Positions 1 to 8,855 are shown, counted from the first letter of the stretch. The stretch: DNA of 64,000 nucleotides from Streptomyces bicolor (GCF_000719285.1 NZ_JOFS01000025.1:52075-116074); one strand, 5' to 3'. Numbers and translations are program-made. Notes: a model not told the origin generated them from the letters alone.

Positions 1-490
1 CCGTCGCCGAGTCGGCCCACGCGATGTTGTCGTTGTGGGTGAGGGTCATGTAGCGGACGCCGAGCGCGTACAGCGCGCGCAGCGTGGCGAGGGAGTCGGC
101 GATGGAGTGGCCGCCCTCCGCGCCCATGAGGGAGGCGATACGGCCCTCCGCGCGCGCCGCCTCCATGTCCGCGGCCGTCAGCGCCGGGCGCAGGTCGTTC
201 GGGTAGCGCGCCATCAACTGCCGTACACAGTCGATCTGTTCGAGGGTGGCGCTGACCGCCTTGTCGCCGGCGTAGTCCGAGCGGACGTACACCGACCAGA
301 ACTGCGCGCCCACGCCGCCCTCGCGCAGGCGCGGGATGTCGGTGTGCAGATGGGCGGCCTGGTCGGTGGCGATGTCACGGGCGTCGAGGTCGTAGCGGAC
401 CTGCTGGCGCAGGGCCCACGGGAGGTCGTTGTGGCCGTCGACGACCGGGAACTCGCGCAGGAGTTCCCGGGCTGCCTCCAGCGAGGTCAT
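1..490 (-). CDS. Membrane dipeptidase (peptidase M19), N-terminal part, runs off the window
   Basis: The reading frame starts at the ATG complementary to 488-490 and stays open to the window edge, giving about 163 residues. It has landmarks of the M19 renal-dipeptidase family: an early DGHNDLPW segment carrying the His-x-Asp zinc ligands, a later GAEGG segment carrying a metal-binding Glu, and an LTHND segment. Members are zinc enzymes cleaving dipeptides. It follows purE by 5 bases on the same strand, so it is probably the last gene of the purK-purE operon. The C-terminal half lies outside the window. The family call is firm and the substrate unknown. Confidence 0.85.
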   Translation of the reverse strand, partial: MTSLEAARELLREFPVVDGHNDLPWALRQQVRYDLDARDIATDQAAHLHTDIPRLREGGVGAQFWSVYVRSDYAGDKAVSATLEQIDCVRQLMARYPNDLRPALTAADMEAARAEGRIASLMGAEGGHSIADSLATLRALYALGVRYMTLTHNDNIAWADSAT

Positions 491-495
491 CGTCG

Positions 496-1023
496 TCACT
501 TCCCGGAGCCGAAGCCGAAGCCGTTCGAGCCCTCGACCTTGGCGCGCAGGCGCTTGCCCTTCTCGGTGGCCTGGTCGTTCAGGTCCTGCTGGAACTCGCG
601 CATCCGCTGCAGCAGGTCCTCGTCGTGGGCGGCGAGGATGCGGGCGGCGAGCAGGCCGGCGTTGCGGGCACCGGCGACCGAGACGGTGGCGACGGGCACG
701 CCGGCCGGCATCTGCACGATCGACAGCAGGGAGTCCATGCCGTCGAGGTACTTCAGCGGGACCGGGACGCCGATGACCGGCAGGGGCGTGACCGAGGCGA
801 GCATGCCCGGCAGATGGGCGGCCCCTCCGGCCCCGGCGATGATCACCTTCAGCCCGCGCTCGGCCGCCTGCTCGCCGTACGTGACCATCTCGCGCGGCAT
901 ACGGTGCGCGGAGACGACGTCGACCTCGTAGTCGATCTCGAACTCGTCGAGGGCCTGGGCGGCGGCCTCCATGACGGGCCAGTCGGAGTCCGAACCCATG
1001 ACGATGCCTACAACCGGGCTCAT
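496..1023 (-). CDS. purE: N5-carboxyaminoimidazole ribonucleotide mutase
   Basis: The 175-residue product has the class I PurE N-terminus, [16 protein letters not shown], then SAHRMP and the [12 protein letters not shown] loop that binds the ribonucleotide. It moves the carboxyl group of N5-CAIR to give CAIR in cytosolic purine synthesis. The start at 1023 is fixed by homology and by an ATGA overlap with the purK stop (1020-1022), which implies translational coupling. A longer in-frame opening upstream lies wholly inside purK and is not used. Length matches the family. Confidence 0.95.
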   Translation of the reverse strand: MSPVVGIVMGSDSDWPVMEAAAQALDEFEIDYEVDVVSAHRMPREMVTYGEQAAERGLKVIIAGAGGAAHLPGMLASVTPLPVIGVPVPLKYLDGMDSLLSIVQMPAGVPVATVSVAGARNAGLLAARILAAHDEDLLQRMREFQQDLNDQATEKGKRLRAKVEGSNGFGFGSGK

Positions 1024-2159
1024 TCGGTGATGGTCCCTCTCAGATAGCCGGCAGCGTGACGGGCGCGCTCCAGCACGTCGTCCAGGTCGTCGCCGTAGGT
1101 GTTGACGTGACCGACCTTGCGGCCGGGCTTCACGTCCTTGCCGTACATGTGGATCTTGAGCTGGGGGTCGCGGGCCATGCAGTGCAGGTACGCGGAGTAC
1201 ATGTCGGGGTAGTCGCCGCCGAGGACGTTGACCATGACCGTCCACTTGGCGCGCGGGCGCGGGTCGCCGAGGGGGAGGTCGAGGACGGCCCGGACGTGGT
1301 TGGCGAACTGGGACGTGATCGCGCCGTCCTGGGTCCAGTGACCCGAGTTGTGCGGGCGCATCGCCAGCTCGTTGACGAGGATGCGGCCGTCGCGGGTCTG
1401 GAACAGCTCGACGGCGAGGTGGCCGACGACGTCCAGTTCCTTGGCGATCGTCAGGGCGAGCTCCTCGGCCTTGAGCGCGAGGGTCTGGTCCAGGTCGGGT
1501 GCGGGCGCTATGACCGTGTCGCAGACGCCGGCCACCTGCTGGGACTCGACCACGGGGTAGGCGACCGCCTGGCCGTGCGGGGAGCGGACGACGTTCGCGG
1601 CGAGTTCGCGGACGTAGTCGACCTTCTCCTCGGCGAGCACCGGGACGCCGGCGCGGAACGGGTCCGCGGCCTCCTCGGGCGAGTCGACGACCCAGACGCC
1701 CTTGCCGTCGTAACCGCCGCGGACGGTCTTGAGGACGACCGGGAAGCCGTCGCCCTCCTCCGCGAAGGCGGCCACGTCCGCCGGGTCGCTCACGATCCGG
1801 TGCCGTGGGCACGGCACCCCGATCGAGTCGAGCTTCGCGCGCATCACCCCCTTGTCCTGGGCGTGCACGAGCGCGTCGGGGCCCGGGCGGACGGGGATGC
1901 CGTCCGCCTCCAGGGCCCTGAGGTGCTCGGTGGGTACGTGTTCGTGATCGAAGGTGATCACATCGCAACCGCGCGCGAACTCGCGCAGCGTGTCCAGGTC
2001 GCGATAGTCGCCGATGACGACATCGCTGACGACCTGCGCCGCGGAATCCTGAGGGGTGTCACTGAGGAGCTTGAACCTGATGCCCAGCGGGATGCCTGCC
2101 TCGTGTGTCATACGAGCGAGCTGGCCCCCGCCGACCATGCCGACTACCGGGAACGTCAC
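1020..2159 (-). CDS. purK: 5-(carboxyamino)imidazole ribonucleotide synthase (ATP-grasp)
   Basis: The 379-residue protein begins at a GTG with the PurK dinucleotide-like motif [13 protein letters not shown]. An ATP-grasp domain follows: [17 protein letters not shown] is the ATP-lysine and glycine-loop region, and LAVELF and [14 protein letters not shown] supply the metal and substrate residues. It carboxylates AIR with bicarbonate and ATP, making the substrate of PurE, whose gene overlaps it by four bases. It is first in the operon and divergent from the GtrA gene across about 170 bases. Confidence 0.95.
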   Translation of the reverse strand: MTFPVVGMVGGGQLARMTHEAGIPLGIRFKLLSDTPQDSAAQVVSDVVIGDYRDLDTLREFARGCDVITFDHEHVPTEHLRALEADGIPVRPGPDALVHAQDKGVMRAKLDSIGVPCPRHRIVSDPADVAAFAEEGDGFPVVLKTVRGGYDGKGVWVVDSPEEAADPFRAGVPVLAEEKVDYVRELAANVVRSPHGQAVAYPVVESQQVAGVCDTVIAPAPDLDQTLALKAEELALTIAKELDVVGHLAVELFQTRDGRILVNELAMRPHNSGHWTQDGAITSQFANHVRAVLDLPLGDPRPRAKWTVMVNVLGGDYPDMYSAYLHCMARDPQLKIHMYGKDVKPGRKVGHVNTYGDDLDDVLERARHAAGYLRGTITE

Positions 2160-2333
2160 GTGCCTAGGGTATCGGCCGTCCCGAGGTGCCCTCCCTTACC
2201 GAGGTTTCCAGGTCTCTTTCCGAACTGTTCCCGACCTATGAAGTTGCGCACAGGCAATCGAGGAGGGGGGTGGTTAGCATGGCTGCGTTGACGAAACCGT
2301 CCGACAAATCGACCGACAGGAGCCTTCACGACC

Positions 2334-2900
2334 ATGGGACGTGGTTCCTCGGGGCTTCATGCGGCGCCTCCGGTACCCCGCAGTGCCGTTCGGCAGCGCT
2401 TCGACCGGCTGGTGCGTGAGGCCGTCAAGTTCGGGGCGGTGGGGGGAGCGGGGCTCCTGGTCAATCTCCTCGTGTTCAACCTGGTACGGCATGTGACCGA
2501 CCTGCAGGTGGTGCGGGCGAGCGTCATCGCTACGGTCGTCGCGATCATCTTCAACTACGTCGGTTTCCGGTACTTCACGTACCGCGATCGCGACAAGAGT
2601 CGCCGTACGAAGGAACTGGGTCTGTTCCTGCTGTTCAGCGTGGTCGGCCTGGTGATCGAGAACGGGGTGCTGTACGTGGCGACGTACGGCTTCGGGTGGG
2701 ACAGCCCGTTGCAGAGCAACGTCTTCAAGTTCGTCGGTATCGGGATCGCGACGCTGTTCCGGTTCTGGTCGTATCGGACGTGGGTGTTCCGGGCGTTGCC
2801 TGCGGAGGAGCCGACGGCGGCGGTGACGGGCGCGGAATCGTTCCTGGATGCGCGGCAGCCTGCGGCGCGTGAGCCGAGGGTCGGGCAGCGGGTGGGCTGA
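2334..2900 (+). CDS. GtrA-like four-helix membrane protein
   Basis: This 188-residue protein matches the GtrA/DPMS family. It has a short cytosolic head, then four hydrophobic segments (about residues 36-55, 60-80, 95-118 and 130-150) with the family sequence FNYVGFRYFTYRD after the second and FRFWSYRTWVF at the end. Family members are thought to flip or stabilise polyprenyl-phosphate sugars for cell-surface glycosylation. AGGAG about 10 bases upstream supports the ATG. The C-terminal tail of about 30 residues is Ala/Glu rich. No glycosyltransferase is adjacent, so the sugar pathway is unknown. Confidence 0.85.
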   Translation: MGRGSSGLHAAPPVPRSAVRQRFDRLVREAVKFGAVGGAGLLVNLLVFNLVRHVTDLQVVRASVIATVVAIIFNYVGFRYFTYRDRDKSRRTKELGLFLLFSVVGLVIENGVLYVATYGFGWDSPLQSNVFKFVGIGIATLFRFWSYRTWVFRALPAEEPTAAVTGAESFLDARQPAAREPRVGQRVG

Positions 2901-2988
2901 AAGGTCCCGGCGTAGGGGGCACCCCCAGACGGGCTGAGATGTACGAACCCGGCGTTGAGCCCTCCCGCATGCCTACCTGAGCGCATGC

Positions 2989-4263
2989 CTACCTGACCGT
3001 CGGGCCCGAATCCTGCGTCGGCTTCTTCGGCGGGGGTGTGCGGGACAGGAACAGGGCGATTACCGGGGGCTTCGTCTGGAGCATTTCCAGGCGGCCGCCG
3101 TCCGCTTCCGCCAGGTCGCGGGCCACCGCGAGGCCGATGCCCGTGGAGTTGCGGCCGCTGATGGCGCGCTCGAAGATGCGGGCTCCGAGGTCGGCCGGGA
3201 TGCCCGGGCCCTCGTCGGTGATCTCGATGACCGCCTGGTTGCCGGTGACGCGGGTGCGCAGGGCGACCGTGCCGCCGCCGTGCATGAGGGAGTTCTCGAT
3301 CAGGGCCGCCAGGACCTGGGCCACCGCGCCCGGCGTGCCCACCGCCTCCAGGTGCCGCTTGCCCGAGGTCACGATCGCCCGTCCCGCGCTGCGGTACGCC
3401 GGCCGCCACTCCGCCAGCTGCTGCTGGATGACCTCGTCGAGGTCGAAGGTGACGGCGGAGCCGTTGCGCGGGTCGCGGGAGTTGGTGAGGAGGCGTTCGA
3501 CGACGTCGGTGAGGCGTTCCACCTGCGTCAGGGCGATGGTCGCCTCCTCCTTCACCGTGTCGGGATCGTCGGTGAGGGTGATCTCCTCCAGGCGCATGGA
3601 GAGTGCCGTGAGGGGAGTGCGGAGCTGGTGGGAGGCGTCGGCGGCCAGGCGGCGCTCCGCCGTCAGCATCCGCGCGATGCGTTCGGCCGAGGAGTCCAGG
3701 ACGTCCGCCACCCGGTCCAGCTCCGGAACTCCGTACCGCTTGTGCCGGGGGCGCGGGTCGCCCGAGCCGAGGCGTTCCGCGGTCTCGGCGAGATCCGTGA
3801 GCGGGGAGGCCAGGCGGTTCGCCTGCCGCACCGCCAGCAGCACCGCCGCGATCACCGCCAGCAGCGCCACCGCCCCGATGATCAGCAACGTACGGCCGAC
3901 CTCCCGCGTCACCGACGACCGCGGCTCCTGCACGGTGACCGTCTCGCCCTCCTCGCCCGTCTCCCTGGCGCTGATGACGTCCCCGGTCGGCCTGGAGCCC
4001 ACCTCGATCACCGGCTTGCCGGGGATGCGGATCTCGGCGTAACGGTCCCCCTGGATCTGTTCCCGCAGCACCGAGGCGTCCACGGTCTCGTCCCCGAGCA
4101 GCCGGCTGTCCACGATGCTGACCAGCCGCACCGCCTCGGTGTCCACCCGCTCCTGCGCGGTGCTGGTGATCGTCCGCGTCTCGACGATCACGAGTGACAC
4201 GCCGAAGACGGCGATGACGACGAGAACGACAGCGAGGGTGGACTGGATCAGTCGACGGCGCAT
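2989..4263 (-). CDS. Two-component sensor histidine kinase
   Basis: The 424-residue kinase has a first membrane helix at about 7-28, an extracytoplasmic domain of about 95 residues rich in acidic residues, a second helix at about 126-145 and a HAMP linker. The dimerisation/phosphotransfer helix contains ADASHQLRTPL (His near 212). The ATPase domain shows LIENSLMHG (N box), DEGPGIP (G1) and STGIGLAVARDL (G2). Its gene lies 54 bases downstream of the response-regulator gene. The signal is unknown. The architecture resembles envelope-stress sensors, but that is inference. Confidence 0.92.
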   Translation of the reverse strand: MRRRLIQSTLAVVLVVIAVFGVSLVIVETRTITSTAQERVDTEAVRLVSIVDSRLLGDETVDASVLREQIQGDRYAEIRIPGKPVIEVGSRPTGDVISARETGEEGETVTVQEPRSSVTREVGRTLLIIGAVALLAVIAAVLLAVRQANRLASPLTDLAETAERLGSGDPRPRHKRYGVPELDRVADVLDSSAERIARMLTAERRLAADASHQLRTPLTALSMRLEEITLTDDPDTVKEEATIALTQVERLTDVVERLLTNSRDPRNGSAVTFDLDEVIQQQLAEWRPAYRSAGRAIVTSGKRHLEAVGTPGAVAQVLAALIENSLMHGGGTVALRTRVTGNQAVIEITDEGPGIPADLGARIFERAISGRNSTGIGLAVARDLAEADGGRLEMLQTKPPVIALFLSRTPPPKKPTQDSGPTVR

Positions 4264-4317
4264 GTCCTGTTACTACTTACTACTTATCTGTACTCAGCCC
4301 GTACGGTCCGCAACAGC

Positions 4318-4995
4318 TCAGCTCTTCTCGAAACGGAAACCCACACCCCGCACCGTGGCGATGTACCGGGGGTTCGCCGCGTCGTCGCCGAGTTTCTTGC
4401 GCAGCCACGAGATGTGCATGTCGAGCGTCTTGGTCGACGACCACCAGGTCGTGTCCCAGACCTCCCGCATCAGCTGATCCCGGGTGACCACCCGCCCGGC
4501 GTCCCGCACCAGCACCCGCAGGAGGTCGAACTCCTTCGCCGTGAGCTGGAGCTCCTCCTCCCCCATCCACGCCCGGTGCGACTCGACGTCGATCCGCACC
4601 CCGTGCGTGGCGGGCGGCTGCTGCGGTTCGGCGGCGCCGCGCCTCAGCAGGGCCCGGACCCGCGCGAGCAGCTCGGCGAGCCGGAACGGCTTGGTGACGT
4701 AGTCGTCCGCGCCCGCGTCCAGGCCGACAACGGTGTCCACCTCGTCGGCGCGGGCGGTCAGGATGAGGATCGGCACGGTGTGACCGTCGGTGCGCAGCCG
4801 GCGGGCCACCTCCAGGCCGTCCATGCCGGGCAGACCGAGGTCCAGCACGACCAGATCGATACCGCCCTGCATTCCAGCGTCGAGTGCGGTGGGGCCGTCC
4901 TCCCGCACCTCGACCTCGTACCCTTCCCGGCGCAGTGCGCGGGCCAGCGGCTCCGAAATGGACGCGTCGTCCTCGGCGAGCAGTACACGGGTCAT
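4318..4995 (-). CDS. OmpR/PhoB-family response regulator
   Basis: Read from the ATG at 4995 the product has 225 residues. The receiver domain begins MTRVLLAEDD, with the acidic pocket at 8-10, the phospho-acceptor Asp near 52 in LVVLDLGLPG and the conserved Lys near 102 in TKPF. The C-terminal winged helix ends with HISWLRKKLGDD and YIATVRGVGFRF, typical of OmpR-type DNA binding. An in-frame codon nine residues upstream is disfavoured because the family starts at MTRVLL. It is the partner of the kinase downstream on the same strand. Confidence 0.93.
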   Translation of the reverse strand: MTRVLLAEDDASISEPLARALRREGYEVEVREDGPTALDAGMQGGIDLVVLDLGLPGMDGLEVARRLRTDGHTVPILILTARADEVDTVVGLDAGADDYVTKPFRLAELLARVRALLRRGAAEPQQPPATHGVRIDVESHRAWMGEEELQLTAKEFDLLRVLVRDAGRVVTRDQLMREVWDTTWWSSTKTLDMHISWLRKKLGDDAANPRYIATVRGVGFRFEKS

Positions 4996-5407
4996 GAGCT
5001 GATGGTAGTCCGCCCCGGACAAGAGCTGGGGTGTGATCGCAGCCCTTGATTCTTACCGGCCTTTGACCGGTCTCTTACCTTCGCCCGCCGTGGTACAGAC
5101 CTATGGCTACGAAGTGCGATCCTGGAAAGGACCTTGGAAAGGGTGCCTGCGGTTCCGTCGACACCTGTGATCCCTCTCTCAAGTCCTTCCATATCCTCCC
5201 GTGTCCTGCCGTATGGTGAATCCACGCCTGTAGCACTGCGGGGACCTTTGGCGGTAGTTGACGCCGAAGGTCTCTTTCATGTGCGGATCAGTGTGCGGAT
5301 CAAAAGGAATGACCGTGGCCGGGCGGCCCTACCCGCCGTAGCCGGCCGCCCCCACCGGGCGCGCGACCCCCAACGTCGAAGCGCGTCCCGACCAGCAAGG
5401 ATCGACC
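4996..5407. other. Divergent intergenic region of the regulator and peptide-transporter genes
   Basis: This 412-base gap separates the response-regulator start from the transporter start. It holds the pair ACCGG-N7-CCGGT (about 5054-5070), a possible operator, and a strong hairpin annotated separately at 5243-5272. No open frame with convincing codon use is seen. The long leader suggests that the transporter mRNA has a regulatory 5' region. Confidence 0.5.
5243..5279 (+). promoter_or_regulatory. Attenuator-like hairpin in the leader of the peptide transporter
   Basis: The arms GACCTTTGGCG (5243-5253) and CGCCGAAGGTC (5262-5272) pair over 11 positions with one G-U pair, around an 8-base loop, and TCTTTCAT follows. 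It looks like an intrinsic terminator placed 136 bases before the transporter start. It may be a transcription attenuator, or the terminator of an unseen short transcript. No competing antiterminator was identified. Confidence 0.45.
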
Positions 5408-6907
5408 ATGGCGTCCAGCCTGACGAAGGACTCGGCCACCCCCTCCGAGCGCACCTTCTTCGGCCACCCCCGCGGTATGGCCACGCTCTTCATGACGGAG
5501 ATGTGGGAGCGCTTTTCCTGGTACGGAATGCGCGCAATCCTCACCCTCTACTTGATCGCGGGTGTCCTCGACGGCCCCCTGGAGGACCGGGAAGCCCTGG
5601 CCGCCGCGATCTACGGCGTGTACAACGCGGTCGTGTACATGGCCGCCATGCCCGGCGGCTGGGTCGCGGACCGCCTCTGGGGCGCCCGCAAGGCCGTCCT
5701 CGTCGGCGGCATCATCATCGCCCTCGGTCACTTCACGCTGGCGATCCCCTCGGACATCGCCTTCTTCTGCGGTCTCGGCCTGATCGCGATCGGCACCGGC
5801 CTGCTGAAGCCGAACATCTCCGCGATGGTCGGCGGCCTCTACGAGGGGCAGCCCAGCGCCCGCCGCGACGCCGGCTTCACGCTCTTCTACATGGCGATCA
5901 ACATCGGTGCCCTGGTCGCCCCGCTGGCCGTCGGCTACCTCGGCGAGAACGTCAACTGGCACCTCGGCTTCGGTGTCGCCGGTGTCGGTATGAGCCTCGC
6001 CGTCATCCAGTACGTCCTCGGCGGCCACCACCTCGGCGACATCGGCAAGCGGCCCGGCACCCCGGCCTCTCCGGAGGAGAAGCGCGCCGCGCTGCGCAAG
6101 GTCGCGCTGTGGGGCGGCATCGCCGTCGCCGCGCTGGTCGCGGACATCGCGCTGGGCACGTACGACATCGAGCACATCGTCAACGTGCTCGCGGTCCTCG
6201 GCATCGTGGTCCCGATCGTCTACTTCGTGACGATGTACCGGAACCCTGCCCTGGCCGGCGAGGACAAGCCGAAGATCCGGGCTTTCGCGTGGTTCTTCGC
6301 CACCGCCGTGCTGTTCTGGATGATCTACGACCAGTCCGGTTCGCTGCTGACGATCTTCGCGGACGGCAAGACCGACCGCGTGATCGGCGGCTGGGAGTTC
6401 CCGGCGTCCTGGTACCAGTCGGTCAACCCGGCCATGGTCATCGTGCTCGCCCCGCTCTTCGCCGCCGTGTGGGTCAAGCTGGCGAAGCGCAACCGTGAGC
6501 CCAGCACGCCCATGAAGTTCGCCCTGGCGATGCTCCTCATCGGTGGCTCGTTCGCCATCATGGGCCTGGCCGGCGCCGCCGCCGCGAACAGCGACACGGG
6601 CAAGGTCACCGTCTTCTGGCTGCTGAGCGTCTACCTCGTGCAGACCCTCGGCGAGATGTGCCTGTCGCCGGTGGGCCTGTCCCTGTCGACGAAGCTGGCG
6701 CCGAAGCAGTTCGTGGGCCAGATCATGGGACTGTGGTTCCTGGCCGTCGCGACGGGCAACGCCCTCAACGGCTGGACCACCAAGCTCAACGCTCCGCTGG
6801 GTGACGCGCTCTACTACAGCCTGTGGGCCGTCATCGCCGTGGCCGCCGGTCTGGCCTTCATGGTGGCCGGCCGCAAGATCCGCGCGCTGATGGGCAACGT
6901 GCGCTAG
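5408..6907 (+). CDS. Proton-dependent oligopeptide transporter (POT/PTR2 family)
   Basis: The 499-residue protein has about 12-14 hydrophobic helices. Near residue 35 it carries the POT signature EMWERFSWYGMRA, equivalent to the ExxERFxYY proton/peptide-coupling motif with Trp in place of the first Tyr. Later family landmarks are GGWVADRLWGARK and GTGLLKPNIS. Members import di- and tripeptides with protons. Length matches bacterial DtpT-type carriers. It is a single gene followed by a strong terminator. Confidence 0.93.
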   Translation: MASSLTKDSATPSERTFFGHPRGMATLFMTEMWERFSWYGMRAILTLYLIAGVLDGPLEDREALAAAIYGVYNAVVYMAAMPGGWVADRLWGARKAVLVGGIIIALGHFTLAIPSDIAFFCGLGLIAIGTGLLKPNISAMVGGLYEGQPSARRDAGFTLFYMAINIGALVAPLAVGYLGENVNWHLGFGVAGVGMSLAVIQYVLGGHHLGDIGKRPGTPASPEEKRAALRKVALWGGIAVAALVADIALGTYDIEHIVNVLAVLGIVVPIVYFVTMYRNPALAGEDKPKIRAFAWFFATAVLFWMIYDQSGSLLTIFADGKTDRVIGGWEFPASWYQSVNPAMVIVLAPLFAAVWVKLAKRNREPSTPMKFALAMLLIGGSFAIMGLAGAAAANSDTGKVTVFWLLSVYLVQTLGEMCLSPVGLSLSTKLAPKQFVGQIMGLWFLAVATGNALNGWTTKLNAPLGDALYYSLWAVIAVAAGLAFMVAGRKIRALMGNVR

Positions 6908-6931
6908 CGCCTGCGGCTGAGCTGAACCGAC

Positions 6932-6975
6932 GGAGGCCGTCGCACCGAGGGTGGTGCGGCGGCCTCCGGCTTTTG
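6932..6975 (+). terminator. Rho-independent terminator after the peptide transporter
   Basis: The arms GGAGGCCGTCGCACC (6932-6946) and GGTGCGGCGGCCTCC (6953-6967) form a near-perfect 15-bp stem with a 6-base loop, followed by GGCTTTT. It lies between convergent genes and may also serve the DUF397 gene. Confidence 0.85.
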
Positions 6976-6984
6976 CGGGTCAGC

Positions 6985-7275
6985 TCAGTTCGGCAGCTCG
7001 CCGCGTCGTACGGCCGTGACGAAGGAGGCCCACGCGGTCGCCGGGAGGATCAGGGCGGGGCCGTGGGGGGTCTTCGAGTCGCGGACGGGGACGAGGGGGG
7101 CGGGGATGTTGTCGGCGACTTCGAGGCACGCGCCGCCGTCCGGGTTGCTGTAGCTGCTCTTGCGCCACGAGGTCCCGGCCAGTAGGTCGTCGGAGACTTC
7201 GACGCACTCGCCACCGTCCGGATTGCTGTAGCTGCTCTTGCGCCACGTCACGCCGGTCAGGTCGATGGATCGCAC
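6985..7275 (-). CDS. Tandem DUF397 protein
   Basis: The 96-residue protein contains two back-to-back copies of the DUF397 core, TWRKSSYSNPDGGECVEV and SWRKSSYSNPDGGACLEV, followed by the usual C-terminal VRDSK and W..F segment once. DUF397 proteins typically pair with XRE regulators of the WhiJ/AbaA type in Streptomyces and are thought to modulate them. Here the gene overlaps the end of the XRE gene by 19 bases. The nearly identical repeat DNA indicates a recent internal duplication; most family members have a single copy. Confidence 0.88.
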   Translation of the reverse strand: MRSIDLTGVTWRKSSYSNPDGGECVEVSDDLLAGTSWRKSSYSNPDGGACLEVADNIPAPLVPVRDSKTPHGPALILPATAWASFVTAVRRGELPN

Positions 7276-8099
7276 GGTGCTTCCTCCAGCATCTGCCCGA
7301 TGAACTTCAGCGACTCAGCCGGTGACAGCGCCAGGTCGCGCATCGAATCGTACGCACGTTGCAGCCGCTCAACCTCCCTGTTCTCCTCGACCAGTTCGCC
7401 GTGGTACGCGGTCTCGGTGTAGGCGACCGTTCGCCCCTCGGGCAACCGCAGGAACATCACGGCGGTGCCCACCAAGCCGTGCAGCCCGGCCCCCAGCGGC
7501 AGCACTTGGAGCGTGACGTGCGGGCGCTCTGCCACCTCCGCCAGATGTTCGAGCTGGTCCCGCCAGGCCTTGGCGTCCCGCGCCGGCGTGCGCAACACAG
7601 CCTCGGACAGGATGCTGCGGAACGTCGGCGCATCCTCCCCCAGCAGCAGCGCGCGGCGGCCGACCCGCGCCTCCACTTGCTGGGCCAATTCTTCGCCCTT
7701 GATACCGCCCGTCGCGAGCACCTCACTCGCGTAGCCATCCGACTGAAGCAGGCCCGGCAGGATGCTCACTGCGAAGTGCCACAAGCTGACCGCCTCGGCC
7801 TCCAGCAGCATGTACCGGCGGTACTGCTCCTTGAACCGCGCCGGATCTGCGACCGCCAGCTCCCACAACGCCAGCAACAACCCCGGCGTCCCGTAGTACT
7901 CGTCCAGAGCCTGCGCCACCTCAGGGCTCCCCAGCGTCTGGCCCCGCTCCAGCTTGCCGAGCATCGACCAGTCCCAGCCCAGTTCCGCCGCAAGTTCCCG
8001 CAGACTGACCCCTTTCCGCTCGCGCAGCGCCCGTACCTCCTCCGCGAACCGTCGTCGCGGCTCCTGGCTGCGACTCGTCACCCTCCGTCGCTGCGGCAC
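7257..8099 (-). CDS. XRE-family regulator with DUF5753 domain (WhiJ-like)
   Basis: Read from the GTG at 8099, preceded by GGAGG, the product has 280 residues, the usual size for this Streptomyces family. Residues about 15-70 form a helix-turn-helix (RERKGVSLRELAAELGWDWSMLGKLERG). The rest is the DUF5753 ligand-like domain, with ARVGRRALLLGEDAPTF, LQVLPLGAGLHGLVGT and VAYTETAYHGELVEE. Such proteins with DUF397 partners act in development and antibiotic control in S. coelicolor. The longer in-frame opening upstream is non-coding in composition and runs into the divergent region, so it was rejected. Confidence 0.9.
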   Translation of the reverse strand: MPQRRRVTSRSQEPRRRFAEEVRALRERKGVSLRELAAELGWDWSMLGKLERGQTLGSPEVAQALDEYYGTPGLLLALWELAVADPARFKEQYRRYMLLEAEAVSLWHFAVSILPGLLQSDGYASEVLATGGIKGEELAQQVEARVGRRALLLGEDAPTFRSILSEAVLRTPARDAKAWRDQLEHLAEVAERPHVTLQVLPLGAGLHGLVGTAVMFLRLPEGRTVAYTETAYHGELVEENREVERLQRAYDSMRDLALSPAESLKFIGQMLEEAPCDPST

Positions 8100-8288
8100 C
8101 CTGTTTCCCCCTCCGCCCGGATGTGGAATTTGTGGAATTTGGAGAGCCGAGCGTGGAACTAGCGCGTCCCAACTGCCTTTTCGCGTCCCGGGCACGGCAT
8201 GCTCGTATCTGCCACCTGAACACGCAGCGTAATCCAGCGACTGCGCACAGCACAGGCGTTCCAGGAAACGAGCCTCAAGGAGTGAGCC

Positions 8289-8444
8289 ATGACGCCGACG
8301 ACCCTCTCCCGCGTCCCCCGTCTCCCCCGCCGCACGCGCCCGAACCGCTCCTCCGCCGCCTGGACGCCACCCGGCGGCTGGGCGCGGCCGACACCCGCCG
8401 TGCTGCGTGCGTTGGAGACGGCGCTCGCGCGGTGGTCGGCGTGA
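8289..8444 (+). CDS. Small arginine-rich protein, first of three coupled ORFs
   Basis: ATG at 8289 is preceded by AAGGAG at a good distance and gives 51 residues, starting MTPTTLSRVPRLPRRTR and ending ALETALARWSA. The stop TGA at 8442-8444 overlaps the GTG start of the next ORF. It is basic and Pro/Arg rich at the start with a short amphipathic tail. I do not recognise a family. It is divergent from the XRE/DUF397 pair, a common place for small partner genes. Confidence 0.55.
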   Translation: MTPTTLSRVPRLPRRTRPNRSSAAWTPPGGWARPTPAVLRALETALARWSA

Positions 8445-8617
8445 CCACGCGTCCGGCATGGACGGCGGCGCCCCCGCCGCCGCCCGCCTGTGACGTGTGC
8501 GGGGCGTTACTGGCTCAGCGCGACGCCGCGAGAGAGGCGGGCCGGACGGCCGAAGCCGACACGTGCGAACGGGAGTTGCGGGAGCACTGGAGCGTCGGAA
8601 AGGGGTGTGCGCCGTGA
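8441..8617 (+). CDS. Small CxxC protein with a TTA codon, second of three coupled ORFs
   Basis: GTG at 8441 overlaps the previous stop (GTGA). The 58-residue product has a poly-Pro run, then CDVCGALLAQRDAAREAGR and a charged helix ending EHWSVGKGCAP. The CxxC pair followed by a helical segment suggests a small metal-binding or redox fold. The Leu at residue 23 is encoded by TTA (8507-8509), so translation should need the bldA tRNA. Family unknown. A CESCRALAAKR segment in the next ORF is similar, so the two are probably related. Confidence 0.6.
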   Translation: MTTRPAWTAAPPPPPACDVCGALLAQRDAAREAGRTAEADTCERELREHWSVGKGCAP

Positions 8618-8799
8618 CCGAGCAGTCGCCGTACCCCTCGTTCGACGTGAGCCGCTCGCCCAAACCCGTGGACGGCTGTGAGTCCTGCCGGGCACTCGCG
8701 GCGAAGCGGGCGGCGGCACGGAGGGCGTACGACCACAGCGCGGTGGCCGACGCGAACGTGCTGATGCGGACGCATTTACGGCTGGATCACAGGATGTGA
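8614..8799 (+). CDS. Small CxxC protein with a TTA codon, third of three coupled ORFs
   Basis: GTG at 8614 overlaps the preceding TGA by two bases. The 61-residue product carries GCESCRALAAKRAAARRAYD followed by DANVLMRTHLRLDHRM. Its Leu in THLRLD is TTA (8776-8778). The CxxC-helix layout with a terminal H-x-x-x-x-x-H resembles a compact zinc site, but this is inference. A strong terminator follows 10 bases later, closing a three-gene mini-operon. Confidence 0.62.
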   Translation: MTEQSPYPSFDVSRSPKPVDGCESCRALAAKRAAARRAYDHSAVADANVLMRTHLRLDHRM

Positions 8800-8808
8800 C
8801 GAGGAGAC

Positions 8809-8846
8809 GCGGACCCTGCTCGGAGATGTTCCGGAGCAGGGTCCGC
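8809..8846. terminator. Bidirectional terminator between the tiny ORFs and the surface-protein operon
   Basis: GCGGACCCTGCTC (8809-8821) pairs perfectly with GAGCAGGGTCCGC (8834-8846). It sits between two convergent stop codons, at 8799 and 8856. Confidence 0.85.
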
Positions 8847-8855
8847 CACAACGCC

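Noticed and set aside
8100..8663. Upstream extension of the XRE regulator frame to 8663
   Set aside because: The extension is antisense to the tiny ORFs and has random composition. The GTG at 8099 has a good ribosome site and gives the family length.
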